The notes under the pieces were generated by a model. It had not been told where the DNA came from. It worked only from the letters and a program-made list of their open reading frames with translations, and ran no database searches. A DNA stretch of 64,000 bases, taken from assembly GCA_025997155.1 (NCBI GenBank), contig BNUF01000001.1, positions 1-64,000 on the forward strand. Reading direction: 5' to 3'. The position numbers and the translations under genes are program-made. Positions 43,243 through 51,290 of this stretch are shown here, piece by piece. Each line of letters begins with the position of its first letter. Position 1 is the first letter of the stretch. This DNA is from Clostridia bacterium (GTDB lineage Bacteria > Bacillota > Clostridia > Lachnospirales > WQUN01).

Positions 43243-45200
43243 AAGGCTTGTCCTCTTTTCTCTGAATAATATTCGTCAATAAATTTGTCGATTTGCGTTT
43301 TGAATTGAAGTGCCGCTGTATCGACATTGAAAGAGTCTACCTTTTTTTTCATATACAGTTTATTCTTGTTTAATAACTCTTTGTCCTTTGCCAAAGCGAC
43401 AATATAAGGCGCTAAGTCCTTTTCTTCGGCGACAGAAAATTCCTCACCCGCAAAAACATATCCCGCGTTGTCTCCTTTTGGAGTAGCGAGTGCCAATCCT
43501 TGTTGGCATGCCCACGCCATCGATGTTCCACCTCCGATTCTATAAGGATTCAAATAAACATCGCATATAGCTAGCAAATCAACCAGTTTCTCTTCATATT
43601 CAATGAAAATGATTCTCTCTCCAACTAAATCAGAATAATTATCTGCAAAATATGGCAAAACCGAACAGCCAACTATAACCCATTTTAATTTGTCAATTTC
43701 AGCCATAATTTTGCATATCGAACTAATCAGCGCGTTAGACAATTCAGAGTAAATGCGGATACCTACGGTTATTAAAACCATATTCTCTTCTGAAAATCCA
43801 AATTGTTCCCGTGAATATTTATGTGTAGAAACAACTGATTCAAATGACGAAATAATTTCTATACACTGTTCATGCGTAAAAGGATGCTCTACTTTTTTAC
43901 CAGCTGAAATATAAAATTCATTCCGCATTACGATTTTATGAAAATACGAACCAGATGACGGACGCTTGTGCGGCCAATAAATAACAGGGTATAATTTACT
44001 AAAGTAATAGGGCAGTATTGAATATTCGTCCGAAATATCAAGAATCAACGCAGGGTTCACCGCACTGATGTGATTCAATATATCTTGAAATCGTTCACGC
44101 ATCGTGCAGCCCGCAGGATAATATAAATTTGCGTAATCCCTGTAATTTTCCTGAAAATCAAAAGCCGATTTTTGCGGAGCATAAAACGGCTCGAATATCG
44201 AATTACCTAAATCATATTCAAACACGGATAAATCTACTAAATGCAAATCATACCCCATCGATATTAATCGGGTCGCAATCGGCATTGTAATTTTCATTTG
44301 CGGATAATCTGGGTACATAATTTGTGTTACGACGATTGTAGTCCTGTTGAACTTTTCATTATTTCTAGTAAAGTCCAAATTGAATTCCTCTGCTATCTCC
44401 TTTCCTAAATGTTTTTTTGTACGAAAAAAATCATGATATAAATATTCGCTGTGTTGTAAGTACATCATTGTGGCGTCTTGCCAAAGAAAAAATTTATCTT
44501 CGACGCATAAATCCTTTGAGTAAATAGAATCTATAAATCGTTTAAGAAAAGAAACGCAAAAGCAATTTCCCAAATATAGTAATCTCAGGCACAGTAATTC
44601 CGTTTTTGCGGAAAACAGTGTCTGTTCAAAAATATTTGTAAATATCGCAAGCAGGCGTTTTCGTTCACTTGCGCAATCACTGTTATTACACAGCTCTTTG
44701 ATAAGACTGTAAAAATAGGCAATATGTCCTCCCGCCTTAAGAAAGTAGTCGCGTAAAACTTGTTGATTTCCTTTTAGACTGTCAATAAATTGCGCTACAC
44801 CAATCCGCGAGTCCCACTGTTGAACAAACACTTCAGCAAACGAGTCTTCAATAATTGGCGTTGATGTTGAAATCTTTTTATTTTGAATTCCTAAATCGAG
44901 TAAAAATTTACGCATTTCCTCAATATATCGTTCACTTAGTGTCGCCAAAAGAACGAGGTCAAAATCTTTTTCGGCAATGCCCAACAGAGCTTCCGTCGAC
45001 TTAACGCACTTGCCGTCAGAAACTTTGTCAATCCATAGAACTATTTCGCAGTATTCTGTTTTTTTTATTTGGCGTACATAGTCTTGTCCTACGTTACCCG
45101 CGCCATAAATAATAACCCTGCTGTTTTGCGGTATATCGCCGTATGGTAACAGATAACGTATCACTAAATCAACTTCTTTCTGAAAAGAATTGAAAAACAA
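43239..45200 (-). CDS. glycosyltransferase with N-terminal Rossmann-like module
   Basis: 653 residues. Residues 25-110 are the recurring module (RVIIYGAGNVGQDYVRQI), very similar to the C-terminus of the radical SAM protein at 35.7 kb. A helical region spans about 110-290. From about 295 there is a GT-B transferase (TTIVVTQIMYPDYPQMKIT, then VITVGIRIYSELSN; NPYRIGGGTSMAWAC is the GT1/GT4-like donor loop). The start overlaps the wecE 3' end by 32 bases. Function: adding a sugar, with a nucleotide- or sugar-sensing appendage. Confidence 0.78.
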   Translation of the reverse strand: MFFNSFQKEVDLVIRYLLPYGDIPQNSRVIIYGAGNVGQDYVRQIKKTEYCEIVLWIDKVSDGKCVKSTEALLGIAEKDFDLVLLATLSERYIEEMRKFLLDLGIQNKKISTSTPIIEDSFAEVFVQQWDSRIGVAQFIDSLKGNQQVLRDYFLKAGGHIAYFYSLIKELCNNSDCASERKRLLAIFTNIFEQTLFSAKTELLCLRLLYLGNCFCVSFLKRFIDSIYSKDLCVEDKFFLWQDATMMYLQHSEYLYHDFFRTKKHLGKEIAEEFNLDFTRNNEKFNRTTIVVTQIMYPDYPQMKITMPIATRLISMGYDLHLVDLSVFEYDLGNSIFEPFYAPQKSAFDFQENYRDYANLYYPAGCTMRERFQDILNHISAVNPALILDISDEYSILPYYFSKLYPVIYWPHKRPSSGSYFHKIVMRNEFYISAGKKVEHPFTHEQCIEIISSFESVVSTHKYSREQFGFSEENMVLITVGIRIYSELSNALISSICKIMAEIDKLKWVIVGCSVLPYFADNYSDLVGERIIFIEYEEKLVDLLAICDVYLNPYRIGGGTSMAWACQQGLALATPKGDNAGYVFAGEEFSVAEEKDLAPYIVALAKDKELLNKNKLYMKKKVDSFNVDTAALQFKTQIDKFIDEYYSEKRGQAL

Positions 45201-46311
45201 CTTCGACTACCCGAAGAATATCGTCTTCGGACAGAGCATAGTACATCGGCAACCGAATCAGCTTATCACTCTCGTTAGTTGTATATCTGTCCACTCCGTG
45301 GAATCTGCCGAATCGTTGCCCCGCTTTTGAGGAATGTAGCGGGACATAATGAAATACCGCTCCGATACTTTTTGCTTTGAACAGTTTCAGCAGTTCGGTT
45401 TGTTCATTATGCGTCCGAGTCCTGATGTAAAAAATATGTGAATTATGTTCACATTCTTTTGGTACAAAGGGTAGCCGAATTAATCCGTCAGCGGCAAGCG
45501 GCGTAAGCAATTCCTGATATCTATAATATGAACGTCTCCTATTTATATTTATCTCATCAGCCGCTTCAAGTTGTGACCACAAATATGCTGCGTTCAGTTC
45601 ACTCGGCAAGTATGAGGAACCCCAATCCACCCATGAATATTTGTCGATTTCGCCGCGTCTGAATTGTGAACGGTTTGTGCCTTTTTCACGCATAATTTCC
45701 GCTTTTTCGTTATTGATTTCGCGGCGAATTAATAGCGCTCCCCCCTCTCCCATTGAGTAATTTTTAGTTTCGTGGAAGGAGAAACAGCCGAAATCACCGA
45801 TTGCCGCCGCCGCACGTCCCTTATATTTGCTCATCATTGCCTGCGCCGCGTCTTCAACAACATATAGCTGGTGTTTTTTCGCTATTTCCATTATCGTATC
45901 CATTTCGCATACAACACCAGCGTAGTGAACTACGCAAATAACCTTCGTCCGTTCTGTAATAGCTGTTTCTATCAAGGTTTCATCAATGTTCATCGTATCT
46001 GGGCGAATGTCACAAAAAACCAACTTTGCCCCCGCGAGTACAAACGCGTTGGCGGTTGACGAAAACGTATAACTAGGCATTATCACCTCATCGTCAGGGT
46101 TTATCTCGCATAATAACGCGGCCATTTCGAGAGCCGCAGTTCCGCTGCACGTTAATAGCGTTTTCTGACAATCAAAACGCTCACTTATCCACGAGGTGCA
46201 CTTCTCGGTAAATTGTCCGTCACCGCAAATTTTATGAGAAGCGATGGCTTGCAAGACATATTGTCCCTCATTACCATAATATGGCGGAACGTTGAAAGGA
46301 ATATTTCTCAC
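45169..46311 (-). CDS. wecE: dTDP-4-amino-4,6-dideoxygalactose transaminase
   Basis: 380 residues, with the same length and motif order as E. coli WecE/RffA: IPFNVPPYYGNEGQYV, DDEVIMPSYTFSSTANAFVLAG, FVxxDxRPDTMNIDETL and CFSFHETKNYSMGEGG with the PLP Lys near residue 181, then GTNRSQFRRGEIDKYSW. It makes dTDP-Fuc4N from the 4-keto-6-deoxy intermediate that RfbC also uses. The product would be acylated by the operon's WbqC or acyltransferase proteins. The ATGA overlap with the upstream gene is clear. Confidence 0.95.
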   Translation of the reverse strand: MRNIPFNVPPYYGNEGQYVLQAIASHKICGDGQFTEKCTSWISERFDCQKTLLTCSGTAALEMAALLCEINPDDEVIMPSYTFSSTANAFVLAGAKLVFCDIRPDTMNIDETLIETAITERTKVICVVHYAGVVCEMDTIMEIAKKHQLYVVEDAAQAMMSKYKGRAAAAIGDFGCFSFHETKNYSMGEGGALLIRREINNEKAEIMREKGTNRSQFRRGEIDKYSWVDWGSSYLPSELNAAYLWSQLEAADEININRRRSYYRYQELLTPLAADGLIRLPFVPKECEHNSHIFYIRTRTHNEQTELLKLFKAKSIGAVFHYVPLHSSKAGQRFGRFHGVDRYTTNESDKLIRLPMYYALSEDDILRVVEVVFQFFSERS

Positions 46312-48170
46312 AATTTAATACCAATCCTTCCAGTATGGTCAATATACTGCATCCATATCCTATTGGGCATATGTTCAAAGAATTCCTCTGTCGCAGCCCT
46401 TGCTCCGGCACTATGTCCGTAGTCGTCAATCATTAGTACTCCGCCAAACGAGAGTTTAGGAAATAAAACATTTAATTCCCGCAATGTTGATTCATATAAA
46501 TCAGTATCTAACCGCAAAACAGCCACAGTCTCGGGAACTTGCGTACCTGACAGTGTTTCCAGTACGTCCCCCTTGACAAAACGTATGTTATCTGACAAAA
46601 GACCGATTTTCTCAAAATTTGACACGACCTCGTCAATTGAATTACCGCCATTTGCTATGTCGTAATATTGCTGATGTATTTTTTTTGCGTTTTCGCTGGT
46701 TTCATTAGGTATATCTTTAACACCTCTGCTTATTCCCGCGTTCAGGAAACCTTCGAACGTATCAAATAGCCATACTTTCTTTTCTGACCCATATAACTTA
46801 AAAATACCGGCGGCCAATATTGCGTTACCGCCTCTCCAGACCCCGCATTCGACGAAATCCCCTGGTACATTATGCGAAACTGCGTATTTACAAGACATTA
46901 CAGTGGCAAACATTCTTTCGCGAGATACCATAGTCAACGAGTTTCTTTCAATATGCAACAATAAATCTTTCTCCGCCTCCGTAAACTCAACAGGAAAAGG
47001 AATATTGCCCCAAAAATTTTCGATTTTTCCAAGTTGCAGTAACTCGTTTAATCCCTGAATACATATACAACCGATACATTCCAGTTTCTTCCTGACTCCG
47101 CCTGATATTAAATCATTAGAAATCGTTATTACCGCTGTACAGTTTATCAATTGTGTTTCAAAATCCGGCGCGTATACCTTATGACCTTGTATCTCTTTAA
47201 TTGATTCCGCGTTTATATCCCAAATAGGAAAGTCGAATTCAAGTCCGCTGACCCTGTATAGTTCTAAAATCAGGGACATCATTGTGCCTGCGCCGTAAAA
47301 AATAATATTGCCGTTCAGCGTTAATAATGATTCTTTCAGTTTATCGATAGAGTATGTTTGTCCTCTGGATATTGTATACGCTAAATTTGCCTTCGTTGCT
47401 TCGTCAAACATCTTAACAAGTTTATCGTCATAGTGTTTTGTATAAAGTTTGCGGATATTGGCAATGTCAGCGGCAGGATAATCTTCCCACGGTATAGACA
47501 GCGCAAAAAAAGTATTCGCAATATTGCTCCGCAGTTCAGGGGTAATTTTTACCGCGCAAATGTTGTTTACCAATTCAGTTTCCGAAATATATTTCGTATA
47601 CTTATCACCTGGTAATATCTTTTCACTTGCCAACGTTGAGATAAGTATACGTGTAGCGAGACATCTCTGACGATATGACTCGTTGTAGAATAAAGATATA
47701 TCGTGAAATACGACAATAGCATCATCGCTCAAATACGGTAAAACACACAAAAAATTCAACGTCTCAATCGGATGCCAGTGGCTCGTGTCAATAACCGCAA
47801 AATCAAAAATTTCCGAAAGCTCGTCTAAAATCTCGCTTACGTCAACTTCTGTGTGTAATTTGAATTTATTGTGCAAATCACAATGGAAAGTTTGATAAAC
47901 ATCTGCCGCCACAGGAACTATTGGGTCGAACCAACGATTTTTCATTTTGTAAACGCTTGTAAGTTTTGCGCTTTGGTCGTCTATTATTGCGTTAAGAATT
48001 ACTACCGTACCGCCCCCTTGCGATACGCCTAGCTCAAGTATGTTTTTGGGCTTATTTTTAAGTATCAGTCCATTAACGAACCGGCGTTCCTGGTCGAGCA
48101 TTTCGCCATGTACCGACGTCCAATCAATTCTGTTATAAATCTCATTTTGAAACTCTTCATACTTGAACAT
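46308..48170 (-). CDS. methyltransferase - Rossmann module - TylF methyltransferase fusion
   Basis: 620 residues from ATG 48170 (GAGGGAG eight bases upstream). Residues 1-230: class I methyltransferase-like domain (ILELGVSQGGGTVVIL, AVIDTSHWHPIETL). Residues 285-385: recurring Rossmann-like module (NIIFYGAGTMMSLIL). Residues 390-620: TylF domain (FVECGVWRGGNAILAAG, LRLDTDLYEST, MIDDYGHSAG). The last two domains in this order are the intact version of the phase-variable gene at 31.1-32.2 kb. Two methyltransferase domains in one chain suggest sequential methylation of one sugar. Confidence 0.82.
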   Translation of the reverse strand: MFKYEEFQNEIYNRIDWTSVHGEMLDQERRFVNGLILKNKPKNILELGVSQGGGTVVILNAIIDDQSAKLTSVYKMKNRWFDPIVPVAADVYQTFHCDLHNKFKLHTEVDVSEILDELSEIFDFAVIDTSHWHPIETLNFLCVLPYLSDDAIVVFHDISLFYNESYRQRCLATRILISTLASEKILPGDKYTKYISETELVNNICAVKITPELRSNIANTFFALSIPWEDYPAADIANIRKLYTKHYDDKLVKMFDEATKANLAYTISRGQTYSIDKLKESLLTLNGNIIFYGAGTMMSLILELYRVSGLEFDFPIWDINAESIKEIQGHKVYAPDFETQLINCTAVITISNDLISGGVRKKLECIGCICIQGLNELLQLGKIENFWGNIPFPVEFTEAEKDLLLHIERNSLTMVSRERMFATVMSCKYAVSHNVPGDFVECGVWRGGNAILAAGIFKLYGSEKKVWLFDTFEGFLNAGISRGVKDIPNETSENAKKIHQQYYDIANGGNSIDEVVSNFEKIGLLSDNIRFVKGDVLETLSGTQVPETVAVLRLDTDLYESTLRELNVLFPKLSFGGVLMIDDYGHSAGARAATEEFFEHMPNRIWMQYIDHTGRIGIKL

Positions 48171-48181
48171 TGCAGTCTCCC

Positions 48182-50617
48182 TCATATTGTGTTTCCCATC
48201 ACCAATCCAAGGCAATATTTGTAGATATTTTCCCCGGCAGTTTTATCACCTTTGCTTTCGGCAACAACCTTTTTAGTTTCATTGTTCACAATAAAATTCA
48301 GAAATAGGTCCAGATTAAGTAAGCTGCTTTCCACAAATATATTTCGGGATAACAGGTATGGTGATACACCTTCCAACGTCGCGGACGGAGATACTGACAA
48401 ATTCAACTCCTCCTCAAAATCATTGCTGGTATCAATGGAAAACAGCGAATTTCCAATATAGGGTATTATCCAGATTTTACCCTCATTGATACCCGCAAAA
48501 GTAAATTTCATAGGTTTATCTTCCGTTTTGCTTAAATAATCCTGTAAATAATTATCTTTTACAACGCAATTATTTAATATATCCACTTTCAAAAGGTTTT
48601 CGCCAGTACATGGAATGAGCCACAAGTATCTCCCGCAAACAAACCCCCAGACGTAAGAATACGATAAATTTTTAAGGGCGTATTTAGACAAATCTAATAC
48701 TTCAACGTTTCCGTGAGTTTTTTTCACTAGGACAGGCTTATTACGACCTATTAACCAATATGCGGCACCGTCAAAGCAAATGTTTGTATATGAGATTTTC
48801 TCTCTGCCGATTTTTTCTATTTTCCAATCGTAAGTCTCTAAATCAAACTCCATTATAGCGTTAGAATTCTCGCAAGATATTAAAAACTTGCTGCCGACAA
48901 CACAGGGGCAACCTCTCAGCGTTATTGTCGTTATGTTCTCAAAAGCACACGCTCGCACTTCGTTTTCCCAGCCCGTATGCACATTAATACTGTTATTATC
49001 TAAGTTGTATTCTAAAATACCTGGGAAATTTAACGGCGGAAAAAACAAACTATTTTTATAATGTATTATCCAACCGCAGTACGGTGCCGGTAATTCCCCT
49101 ATATACAAATCTAGCGGAATGTACGAAAATTTACGCGTTGATTTTTCGTATACAGCGATACATCTCGCGTTGTACGGAGAAAAAAATACCCTGTCCCCTG
49201 TATCGCAAGCCGTATAATATTGCATATATTCCTGATTGTCCTTAGGCGTGGCAATCGGAACAACAGTTCCGTTATCAGTATCTATATTTATAAAAAGACT
49301 GCCATCACTAACAGTCAACAATAATTTATTGCCTGAAAAATCCGCGCAGTAAGCAAGGATAGAATTTTGATATAATTCTGACCCGAATAAAAGGATGGGT
49401 TTTTCTGTCTTCTGATACATCGAAACAACAGAGCTCAAATCTCCAAAATATCCGTCACTATGCGAAATAACTCTGTGAAGAATAGGACTCTCATCGTAAA
49501 TACCATATTCATATTTAAGATAATTGTCTATCAGTGCCGCGTATTCTAACACAAACTGCGGTCTCATAGACTTTAAGACCGATAAATTCAGCGGGTGGGG
49601 CCGAAACCAAAGAACAACATCATCCCTGTTCTTGAACGTTTCCAGAACATTCTTCAGCCTATCAAGCATATTTTCAACGCCCGCCGTAAAATCCGTAAAC
49701 CGCGCATTAAAAAAAATGACTTTCTTCTTTGTTCCGTTAGGTTTCTCAATCAACTTAGCCCAGTTATCAGGTAATTCAAAATCCTCCGCCTTGACGTTCA
49801 TTACAGCATCAAACTTGGGACTGCCTAACGCAACGAATTTATCCTCTGGCTTACCTAATTGATTTCCGAACTTTTCTCTGAACGCGTGAATGTACATATC
49901 GCAGATTCTCTCCGACTGCACCATTATTTTGTGGGCATATACGCAACCTGGAACAGTCGCGAAATGCTTAACGATATCGTGCTCCAGTAATACAAAATAA
50001 GGCACGTAACACAATAAATCAGTCAGTCCACGTAACCTCTTACTGTAAAAATTCGGGTGAACGCTCGTTGAATAATTTTGCTCGTCATACGGGTTATGTA
50101 TAAATATCACATCTGGTCGGTGTAATTCAATATCATAATTTTGCCAATTTGTAATTGGAATATTTTCGGGATATAAATTCCCCTCATAATGCATTTTGCC
50201 GAAACTTCCGTCAGACCTTTTATCAAAGTACGGAATCGGGACGACATATACATCGCAATTCCTGTCTTCTTTTGCAACAAGATAAATTGACTCCAAGCTA
50301 TCCCACATTGACGCATTGTAGGGTAAAAACGCAATTTCAAGTCTGTTCGGTTTAAGTTCGTTCTTGACGCTATTTTCTATCTGTATAATTTTTTTTCGTA
50401 ATTGTTTCTTGCCAATTTCACCATTATACACTCTAATCAGTGTTTCGTAGTAATTTTCCAACAACGCGACAGTTCGCGTTCCTTTACCCTCAATCTTCTC
50501 AATAAAAGCACCAATAGATTTAGTCGCCTCCTGACAATCAGCATACAAACCCTCGGATAATGCCTCTTCAAATGTTTCAAGCAATTCCAATATATGTTTT
50601 TGTTGATGTCTTCGCAT
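48182..50617 (-). CDS. CDP-glycerol-transferase-like GT fused to a beta-propeller-like domain
   Basis: 811 residues. The N-terminal 90 residues are helical. Residues 95-400 resemble GT-B CDP-glycerol glycerophosphotransferases (IAFLPYNASMWDSL, VIFFNARFTDFTAG, LWFRPHPLNLSVL). From about 405 to 760 there are repeated short beta-rich segments (KLLLTVSDGSLFINID, CAFENITTITLRG, YLWLIPCTGENLLKVD, GKIWIIPYIGNSLFSID), consistent with a kelch-like propeller. This pairing is uncommon. It is the first gene after the operon promoter. I infer a glycan or polyol-phosphate transferase with a binding platform. Confidence 0.7.
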   Translation of the reverse strand: MRRHQQKHILELLETFEEALSEGLYADCQEATKSIGAFIEKIEGKGTRTVALLENYYETLIRVYNGEIGKKQLRKKIIQIENSVKNELKPNRLEIAFLPYNASMWDSLESIYLVAKEDRNCDVYVVPIPYFDKRSDGSFGKMHYEGNLYPENIPITNWQNYDIELHRPDVIFIHNPYDEQNYSTSVHPNFYSKRLRGLTDLLCYVPYFVLLEHDIVKHFATVPGCVYAHKIMVQSERICDMYIHAFREKFGNQLGKPEDKFVALGSPKFDAVMNVKAEDFELPDNWAKLIEKPNGTKKKVIFFNARFTDFTAGVENMLDRLKNVLETFKNRDDVVLWFRPHPLNLSVLKSMRPQFVLEYAALIDNYLKYEYGIYDESPILHRVISHSDGYFGDLSSVVSMYQKTEKPILLFGSELYQNSILAYCADFSGNKLLLTVSDGSLFINIDTDNGTVVPIATPKDNQEYMQYYTACDTGDRVFFSPYNARCIAVYEKSTRKFSYIPLDLYIGELPAPYCGWIIHYKNSLFFPPLNFPGILEYNLDNNSINVHTGWENEVRACAFENITTITLRGCPCVVGSKFLISCENSNAIMEFDLETYDWKIEKIGREKISYTNICFDGAAYWLIGRNKPVLVKKTHGNVEVLDLSKYALKNLSYSYVWGFVCGRYLWLIPCTGENLLKVDILNNCVVKDNYLQDYLSKTEDKPMKFTFAGINEGKIWIIPYIGNSLFSIDTSNDFEEELNLSVSPSATLEGVSPYLLSRNIFVESSLLNLDLFLNFIVNNETKKVVAESKGDKTAGENIYKYCLGLVMGNTI

Positions 50618-50682
50618 TTGTTCCCGCTTCCCGCTATACGCACATGGTTTTTGAGATGACCTAACACAATCTTTATACGATG

Positions 50683-50711
50683 ATTATACCAAATACCTAG
50701 GTCGTTGTCAA
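50683..50711 (-). promoter_or_regulatory. consensus promoter of the long minus-strand operon
   Basis: Minus strand: TTGACA (50706-50711), 17-bp spacer, TATAAT (50683-50688), both exact consensus. The first start is 65 bp downstream. It could transcribe all 23 genes to 25.3 kb; I see no strong internal terminator. Confidence 0.88.
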
Positions 50712-50886
50712 GGAGAAGTTTTTTGAATTCCCCTGTTGTTTAGCGCGAGACGAAAAATATTTTAAATATACACCAAAAAAACACTGAAAAAATGTGCAAA
50801 AAATACCCCTAAAAGCAGCATACCATATCTTTCACAAGAAAAAAGTTTTATGACGATTAACAAACCCAGAGGGAATAGGCATTTAT

Positions 50887-50910
50887 GAGGTGCTTATCGC
50901 CTCTTTTTTT
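50887..50910 (+). terminator. intrinsic terminator of a possible short transcript
   Basis: Six-bp stem GAGGTG / CGCCTC followed by T7. It overlaps the stop of a 12-codon reading frame (ATG 50850) that has no good ribosome site. Any plus-strand transcript ending here must start near 50740, antisense to nothing known. A weak TTGTTT, 16-bp spacer, TATTTT lies there. Confidence 0.55.
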
Positions 50911-51010
50911 AAATAAAAAAATGTGGAGCTTAAAAAATGTCATATTTTACCAGTACCTTGAGCCTAGGTGTACCCTAAATTCATACTAAGCATATCACTT
51001 AAGTATGGTA

Positions 51011-51076
51011 GCGGACTATATCTTTCGCAAAAGCGGACTATATCTTTCGCAAAAGCGGACTATATCTTTCACAAAC
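51011..51076. repeat. three tandem 22-bp iterons
   Basis: Three head-to-tail copies of a 22-bp unit beginning GCGGACTATATC; the first two are identical and the third differs at two bases near its end. A partial relative (CATATCTTTCACAA) is at 50823. Length and spacing are those of plasmid replication iterons. The primase-helicase gene starts 215 bp downstream, and a Rep-like gene is at 21.7 kb. Confidence 0.85.
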
Positions 51077-51140
51077 TTTTTTTTGCGCCCAGTATTTATC
51101 GGGCTTTGCGAGGGGTGCAAATCCTTAATACTATTAATAC

Positions 51141-51230
51141 TATTAAGGGGTGCATTACCCGCCCCCCTTAATAATGACAGTGCTACAATGAAAAACCAAA
51201 TAGCTAAGACCTTGGGGGCAAAGCCCCCAA
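51141..51230. other. two inverted repeats between the iterons and the primase gene
   Basis: TATTAAGGGG pairs with CCCCTTAATA (51141-51150 with 51164-51173), and TTGGGGGC pairs with GCCCCCAA across AAA (51212-51230). Neither is followed by a T-run. Together with the iterons they look like an origin or leader region rather than a gene. The rest of 50.72-51.29 kb holds nothing else I can support. Confidence 0.6.
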
Positions 51231-51290
51231 CACCCCCTTTCCTTTTAAGGAAAAACCTCTTTAAAACCCTAAGAGACAAGGACAGATGAC

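Noticed and set aside
51011-51076. CRISPR array
   Set aside because: The three units are directly tandem with no spacers, and no cas genes are present.
51005-51289. Short reading frames across the iterons
   Set aside because: They are created by the repeats and inverted repeats, lack RBS and have no recognisable protein features.
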